From: Bacteroidota bacterium
GTDB taxonomy: Bacteria > Bacteroidota > Bacteroidia > B-17B0 > Aurantibacillaceae
Direction of reading: 5' to 3'
DNA: 11,857 bases
Assembly (NCBI GenBank): GCA_947449125.1
Contig: CANFQR010000017.1
Location: 1 to 11,857, forward strand
This document shows, one piece after another, positions 7,712 to 11,857 of this stretch (position 1 is the stretch's first letter; every line of letters starts with the position of its first letter). The notes under the pieces are model-generated. The model saw only the letters and a program-made list of their open reading frames with translations, made no database searches and was not told where the DNA came from. Position numbers and translations under genes: made by a program.

Positions 7712-8412
7712 TGTTATTATTTGCGCCAAACATTTCCTGCAAGCATGCTTTTACAACTAGGCGCGGCGGGATATCTGATAATGAATTCACGTCCTTAAAT
7801 TTGGGAGGTCATGAAGATGATCCATCTAATATTCTTAAAAACAGAAGTCTAGTTTTCCAAAACCTTAATTTATCCATTGATAATTTATGTAGTCTAATAC
7901 AAGTGCATGGCAACAAAGTTTGCATCGCTGAAAAAAGGCAACAAGAAGGAGATGCATTAGTTACCAATCAAAAAAAATTGGTACTTACAATTAGTATTGC
8001 AGACTGTTACCCTATACTATTTCACGACTCTATTAATAATGTTATAGGGGCTTCTCATGCTGGTTGGAGAGGCACGCTGGGGAAAATTACAGAGAATACC
8101 ATATCAGAAATGATTAAACTTGGCGCTAATATCAATAATATTCAAGTTGCGATTGGGCAGGGTATTTCAAAAAACAAATTTATTGTAGGAGATGACGTTA
8201 TTCAACTATTTGAAAAAGCAAATTTTCCATCCTATTGTTGGGAAGAAAACAAAATTGATCTAGAAGCTTGCAACAGATTTACACTTTTACAAAATAGCAT
8301 CCATGAAAAAAATATCTGGTCGTTGAATCGCTGCACATATGAAGAAGATTTTTTTAGTTATCGTCGTGATGCTGGAAAAACAGGAAGAATGTGGGCAATA
8401 ATAAGTTTGTAA
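7711..8412 (+). CDS. YfiH/LACC1-family protein (multicopper-oxidase-like; purine nucleoside phosphorylase type)
   Basis: A 233-residue member of the YfiH (formerly DUF152, laccase-domain) family; studied members, including human LACC1, act on purine nucleosides. The metal-site residues are present: His66 in VHGNKV, Cys99 in IADCYPILF and His116 in SHAGWRGT. The C-terminal block CTYEEDFFSYRRDAGKTGRM (208-227) is typical. One segment departs from the usual pattern: IGQGISKNKFIVG (148-160) stands where the family generally has an IGPxI...(Y/F)EVG motif, so Pro and Glu appear replaced by Gln and Ile. The ATG overlaps the last base of the pyk stop, implying translational coupling. The gene is full length and ends 5 bases before the convergent dut stop. 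The exact substrate cannot be read from the sequence. Confidence 0.88.
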   Translation: MLLFAPNISCKHAFTTRRGGISDNEFTSLNLGGHEDDPSNILKNRSLVFQNLNLSIDNLCSLIQVHGNKVCIAEKRQQEGDALVTNQKKLVLTISIADCYPILFHDSINNVIGASHAGWRGTLGKITENTISEMIKLGANINNIQVAIGQGISKNKFIVGDDVIQLFEKANFPSYCWEENKIDLEACNRFTLLQNSIHEKNIWSLNRCTYEEDFFSYRRDAGKTGRMWAIISL

Positions 8413-8417
8413 TATTT

Positions 8418-8855
8418 TTACGTTTTACCGGTACTACCAAAACCTCCGGCTCCTCTGGTTGAATTTTCTAATTCAGAAACCGGTAGCCACTCAATTTGCT
8501 CATGCTTTGAAACCACCATTTGTGCAATACGCTCTCCATCATTAATAATAAATTCTTCGTTGGAAAGATTAATCAATAAAACTTTTATTTCTCCTCTGTA
8601 ATCCGCATCAATAGTGCCTGGAGAATTAAGTACCGTAATGCCGTTTTTAAATGCTAATCCGCTGCGAGGTCTAATCTGAGCTTCAAAACTTTCAGGTAAT
8701 TCAATAAACAAGCCTGTAGGTATTAACTGTCGTTGTAATGGCTTTAAAACAATTGACTCCGTAATGTTCGCTTTAAGATCTAACCCGGCGGCTTGCAATG
8801 TGGCATACTCAGGTAAATCATGTTTTGACTGATTAATAACTTTAACTTTTAACAC
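8418..8855 (-). CDS. dut: Deoxyuridine 5'-triphosphate nucleotidohydrolase (dUTPase)
   Basis: Trimeric all-beta dUTPase that hydrolyses dUTP to dUMP and pyrophosphate, keeping uracil out of DNA and feeding dTMP synthesis. All five family motifs are present in the 145 residues: AGLDLKA (23-29), PRSGLA (63-68), [11 protein letters not shown] (80-90, with catalytic Asp83 and the Tyr86 of the uracil pocket), ERIAQMVV (108-115) and the C-terminal P-loop-like [10 protein letters not shown] (134-143). The start is GTG at 8855; an in-frame TGA two codons upstream excludes a longer form, and the homology begins right at this codon ([10 protein letters not shown]). The first seven bases overlap the end of the flippase gene (GTGTTAA), so translation is probably coupled. 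Confidence 0.96.
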   Translation of the reverse strand: MLKVKVINQSKHDLPEYATLQAAGLDLKANITESIVLKPLQRQLIPTGLFIELPESFEAQIRPRSGLAFKNGITVLNSPGTIDADYRGEIKVLLINLSNEEFIINDGERIAQMVVSKHEQIEWLPVSELENSTRGAGGFGSTGKT

Positions 8856-10336
8856 GCTTCAGGGTTTTTTAATTTTTTCAGATTATGAAATTCTAACAAA
8901 TAAAACAGGTATACAAAAAGTAATACCAACAAATTATTCAAAATAAGTTTTACAATTAACCATTCTATTTGGTTCCATAATTGAGAAAAAAAATAAAAAC
9001 CAATTGACAGGAAAAAGAAAAAACCTATGGATTTTAAATTATATTTTACTGGATAATATTTTTTTCCCAGAAAATAGGAAATCACCATCATAGTGCCGTA
9101 AGAAACCAAAGTGGCCCATGCACTGGCCATATAACTATATTTGGCAACAAAAGAAAAATTAATTAAAAGTGTAATTACTGCACCTATAATGGTAATTAAA
9201 GCTCCAAACTTAGTTTGATCGGTTAATTTATACCAAATAGATAAATTAAAATAAACCCCTAAAAATAAATTAGCCAAAAGTAATATAGGCGCAACACTTA
9301 ATCCCTTTCTGTATTCCGAGCTGATCATTATTTTTAAAATATCCAGATTCATCATTGTTGCCAAAAACAAGAACGAGCAAAAAATTACAAAGTATTTCAT
9401 AACCAACGCATTTATAGACTTGGCATTCTTTCCTTTTGCCTGATTAAAAAAGAAAGGTTCTGCGGCATATTTAAACGCTTGAATAAAAATAGTCATGAGT
9501 ATAGCTATTTTGTAACATGCGCCATAAATTCCTAATTCAGTTTTACCAATTTCTTCAGGCAATAGTTCTTTTAAAATAATTCGGTCAAACGTTTCGTTAA
9601 TCATCCCGGCTAAGCCTAAAAACATTAGCGGCCAGGCATATTTAAACAACTGTTTCCATAATGCTTTATCAAAAATATATTCAAAACCGGTAAATTCCTT
9701 AGCCATTAAACCCAAACTAAAAATATTAGCAAGCAATTGCGCTAAAAACGCATAACCTACACCTATTTGCGGATTATAACAATGTGCTAAAAAAGAATCC
9801 TCATTGTTTTCGTATGCATTTTTGCTCAATACCAAATAAAACACACTTACCAATAAATAAACAAATACATTAATGATTTTTAATCCTGTAAAACGTTTTG
9901 CGTTGTTGTTTAATCTTAATCTGGCAAAAGGTAATGCCATAATGGTATCTGTAGCAACAATTATAACACACCAAACAACATAATTTTGATTGTTTGGATA
10001 GCTCATTAATTCGGCAATACTGCCGGAGAACAGACAAAGGGTTAAGGCTAAAAAAACTGTGCTGCTTAAAATTGAAATTAATGCTGTGGAATATACCCGG
10101 CTTTTTTCTTCTATCTTATTTGAAAAATTAAAAAAAGCAGTTTCCATTCCATACGTAAAAATAATATTAACAAAACTTATGTAGGCATAAAACTCGGTAT
10201 TTGAAGCTAAATCAGATGGTGTTTTAAAAATATAGGTTAGCGCTAACGAAAAAACGTAATTTATAATTCTTGGAAGTATACTCCCTATCCCATAAATTAC
10301 GGTTTGTCCTGCTAGTTTTTTTAATGGATTTGACAC
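8849..10336 (-). CDS. Wzx/MATE-type polysaccharide flippase
   Basis: A 495-residue integral membrane protein with about 12-14 hydrophobic segments, for example around 13-36, 46-68, 84-104, 119-137, 152-171, 193-212, 313-330, 349-364, 377-397, 403-423, 435-452 and 458-481. Length, the start [22 protein letters not shown] and the internal segment [24 protein letters not shown] (232-255) fit the oligosaccharide flippase (Wzx/RfbX, MOP) superfamily, which moves lipid-linked sugars across the inner membrane. The substrate cannot be inferred. The start is GTG at 10336; the frame is open upstream but contains no ATG before the stop at about 10405. It follows the RmlD-like gene by 133 bases and overlaps dut by 7. 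MurJ, the peptidoglycan precursor flippase, is a less likely identity given the glycan-gene neighbour. Confidence 0.87.
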   Translation of the reverse strand: MSNPLKKLAGQTVIYGIGSILPRIINYVFSLALTYIFKTPSDLASNTEFYAYISFVNIIFTYGMETAFFNFSNKIEEKSRVYSTALISILSSTVFLALTLCLFSGSIAELMSYPNNQNYVVWCVIIVATDTIMALPFARLRLNNNAKRFTGLKIINVFVYLLVSVFYLVLSKNAYENNEDSFLAHCYNPQIGVGYAFLAQLLANIFSLGLMAKEFTGFEYIFDKALWKQLFKYAWPLMFLGLAGMINETFDRIILKELLPEEIGKTELGIYGACYKIAILMTIFIQAFKYAAEPFFFNQAKGKNAKSINALVMKYFVIFCSFLFLATMMNLDILKIMISSEYRKGLSVAPILLLANLFLGVYFNLSIWYKLTDQTKFGALITIIGAVITLLINFSFVAKYSYMASAWATLVSYGTMMVISYFLGKKYYPVKYNLKSIGFFFFLSIGFYFFSQLWNQIEWLIVKLILNNLLVLLFVYLFYLLEFHNLKKLKNPEAC

Positions 10337-10469
10337 GCTTCTGAATAAAAAAATAAAAGTAATTATTAATGAACACCAAAGCCTGCAATTGTATTTAAGA
10401 TATTAACTACCTAAATGTTAAAGGAAACAGGTAATATAAATTTCAAAAACAAAATATTAAATTACTTTA

Positions 10470-11414
10470 TTATTGGGTATTGCTTTTAGTTATTTGACTT
10501 ATTTGATCTTCAAGCAATTTAATTCCTTCAGTAAAACTATGTGGATTATATCCCAATTCGTTTATGGCTTTATCAATAATAAAACCAGTTATTGGCGGGC
10601 GTTTGGCAGGTTGCTTAATGTCGGCGCTTTTACTAGGTTTTATTAAACTTTTATCTAATTTATAATAATCAGCAATTACATTTGCCAACTCCAGAATACT
10701 ATAAAAATCTTTTCCTGAGATATTGTAAATTCCTGTTGCTCTTTTTTGCGCTATCAAAATACAGCCATCAGCCAAGTCTTCGGCCAAAGTTGGGGTTCTA
10801 AACTGGTCGTCTACCACATTTATTATTTTACCTTGTTCAAGATTTGATTTTACCCATAAAACAATATTACTTCTGCTCATGTTATCTACAATACCAAATA
10901 CTAAAACAGTTCTTGCAATTGCCCAATCCAAATCTGAAGCCTGTACTATTTTTTCTGCTGCTAACTTACTTTCGGCGTAATAGCTTAAAGGGTTTGGTGT
11001 CTCATTTTCATCTAAAGGGCCGTGAGTTCCGTCAAAAATAAAGTCAGTACTTAAGTGAATAAAATGTGGGTTATAATTATTAGTTGTGTTCTTTATATGC
11101 TCCAAGGCTTTTACCTGATGGGCAACAGCTGTAACATTCATGCTCCAACAAGCTTCTTTTTCAGTTTCACAAGCATCAACATTCGTCATAGCGGCGGTGT
11201 TAATTATCACATCGGGCATATATTTCAAAAATACAGCTTTAACATTTTCTTGATTGGTAATATCGAGAGTTTCAAAAATATATCCCTCTTTTTTTACCAA
11301 ACGATTTTCGCCACGCGCTGTTGCAATGCAATTTACAGACTCATTAGTGCTAAGTTTGTATACTAGTTTTTGTCCGAGTAAACCGTTTGATCCGGTAATT
11401 AAAATTTTTTTCAT
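10470..11414 (-). CDS. RmlD-like NAD(P)-dependent sugar-nucleotide reductase (extended SDR)
   Basis: A 314-residue extended short-chain dehydrogenase/reductase of the RmlD (dTDP-4-dehydrorhamnose reductase) group. The Rossmann nucleotide-binding motif GSNGLLG is at 8-14, INTAAMTNVDACE at 71-83, and the catalytic set is STDFIFDG (122-129) plus Tyr146 and Lys150 in YAESK. DDQFRTPT (202-209) resembles the RmlD substrate loop. No rmlA, rmlB or rmlC lies nearby, so the product may be another deoxysugar, or the protein may be one of the many RmlD-like reductases without an assigned substrate. It starts 14 bases after the DUF3109 gene and is probably co-transcribed with it. The flippase downstream supports a role in surface glycan synthesis, by inference. 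Confidence 0.85.
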   Translation of the reverse strand: MKKILITGSNGLLGQKLVYKLSTNESVNCIATARGENRLVKKEGYIFETLDITNQENVKAVFLKYMPDVIINTAAMTNVDACETEKEACWSMNVTAVAHQVKALEHIKNTTNNYNPHFIHLSTDFIFDGTHGPLDENETPNPLSYYAESKLAAEKIVQASDLDWAIARTVLVFGIVDNMSRSNIVLWVKSNLEQGKIINVVDDQFRTPTLAEDLADGCILIAQKRATGIYNISGKDFYSILELANVIADYYKLDKSLIKPSKSADIKQPAKRPPITGFIIDKAINELGYNPHSFTEGIKLLEDQISQITKSNTQ

Positions 11415-11428
11415 TAACTTTTATTTGA

Positions 11429-11857
11429 TTATTCTTTTTTTAAAAAAAGCTTTGCGCTAGCTTCTAAGTCCTTAAACCAATTTTTTCCGTATTTACGAAT
11501 TAAGGGTTCTTTTAAAAATTTGTAAATTGGTACATCCAACTTTTCTCCACATTCACAAGCAGGTTTACATACGCTCCATTTATCGTAATTTACAGTATCA
11601 TAAGCTCTGTGTTTTGTTATCCTTACAGGATATAAATGGCAGCTAATAGGTTTTTTCCAGCTTATCTTGCCATCGTAATAAGCTTGTTCAATAGCGCATT
11701 TGGCAATGTTGTTTTCATCAAAAAAAACAAAGGCACATTCAGCTCCCGGACCAACCAAAGTAGTTGTGTAATCTCCATCTGAATCAATTACATATGCGCC
11801 TTGCTTTTCTATGGCCTTTATGCCCTTTTTTACCATGTAAGGCTTTACTTTATCTAT
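11429..11857 (-). CDS. DUF3109 family protein (5' end beyond window)
   Basis: C-terminal 142 residues of a Cys-rich protein of the DUF3109 family, function unknown. The frame stays open to the window edge: residues IDKVKPY before the internal ATG at 11836 match the conserved stretch in relatives, so that ATG is not the start, and roughly 50 more residues, including an expected N-terminal Cys cluster, should lie outside. Visible signatures are IEKQGAYVIDSDGDYTT, the Cys residue in AKCAIEQAYYDG, ISCHLYPVRIT, CKPACECGEKLDVPIYKFLKEPL and RKYGKNWF. The Cys spacing suggests a metal or Fe-S site, as in YkgJ-type proteins, but this is inference. The gene ends 14 bases before the RmlD-like gene. Confidence 0.85.
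   Translation of the reverse strand: MDKVKPYMVKKGIKAIEKQGAYVIDSDGDYTTTLVGPGAECAFVFFDENNIAKCAIEQAYYDGKISWKKPISCHLYPVRITKHRAYDTVNYDKWSVCKPACECGEKLDVPIYKFLKEPLIRKYGKNWFKDLEASAKLFLKKE

Noticed and set aside
10337..10469. Possible promoter for the flippase gene (TACAATTG on the minus strand at 10386-10393)
   Set aside because: One mismatch to TAnnTTTG and only a TTTA at the -33 position; too weak in such AT-rich DNA. The gap holds nothing else I can support.
11434..11449. Perfect C-T7-A7-G palindrome
   Set aside because: Falls within the last codons of the DUF3109 gene (Leu-Phe-Leu-Lys-Lys); best explained by codon use, although a weak terminator role is not excluded.
10844..11460. Three short plus-strand open frames over the RmlD-like and DUF3109 genes
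   Set aside because: Antisense to two clearly conserved genes, mutually overlapping and low in complexity.

Overview
The window looks like chromosomal DNA of a low-GC member of the Bacteroidota (flavobacterial or sphingobacterial type). This rests on protein sequence character, on a transketolase split into two genes, on the absence of clear Shine-Dalgarno sequences before the starts inspected, and on -7 boxes of the Bacteroidota form TAnnTTTG in front of the main transcription units. It is almost fully coding, with no gene-free stretch above about 160 bases. I see no RNA genes, CRISPR arrays, insertion sequences or phage genes.

Layout. Positions 1-2759 (minus strand) hold ychF, an AIM24/TIGR00266-family gene and the 5' part of parE, tightly spaced and transcribed in that order. 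A 157-base divergent intergenic region (2760-2916) carries promoter-like boxes for both directions and an AT-rich imperfect palindrome. Positions 2917-6140 (plus strand) hold the N-terminal transketolase subunit, a secreted von Willebrand factor A (vWA) protein, and the C-terminal transketolase subunit. The vWA gene sits between two genes whose products must form one enzyme. After a 143-base gap with a hairpin and a -7 box come pyk (pyruvate kinase) and a YfiH/LACC1-type gene, overlapping by one base (6284-8412). Converging on these from the right, on the minus strand, are a DUF3109 gene cut by the window edge, an RmlD-like sugar-nucleotide reductase, a Wzx/MATE-type polysaccharide flippase and dut.

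How the genes fit together. The plus-strand block is central carbon metabolism: the pentose phosphate pathway (transketolase) and lower glycolysis (pyruvate kinase). The pyruvate kinase carries the residue set known for K+-independent enzymes. The minus-strand block on the right combines cell-surface glycan genes (reductase, flippase) with nucleotide-pool cleaning (dUTPase); flippase and dut overlap by 7 bases and both start with GTG. The left block is housekeeping (translation-associated ATPase, topoisomerase IV).

I find no clear multi-gene novel system. The least explained item is the secreted vWA protein with three tandem C-terminal beta repeats of about 75 residues, embedded in the transketolase operon and starting with TTG.
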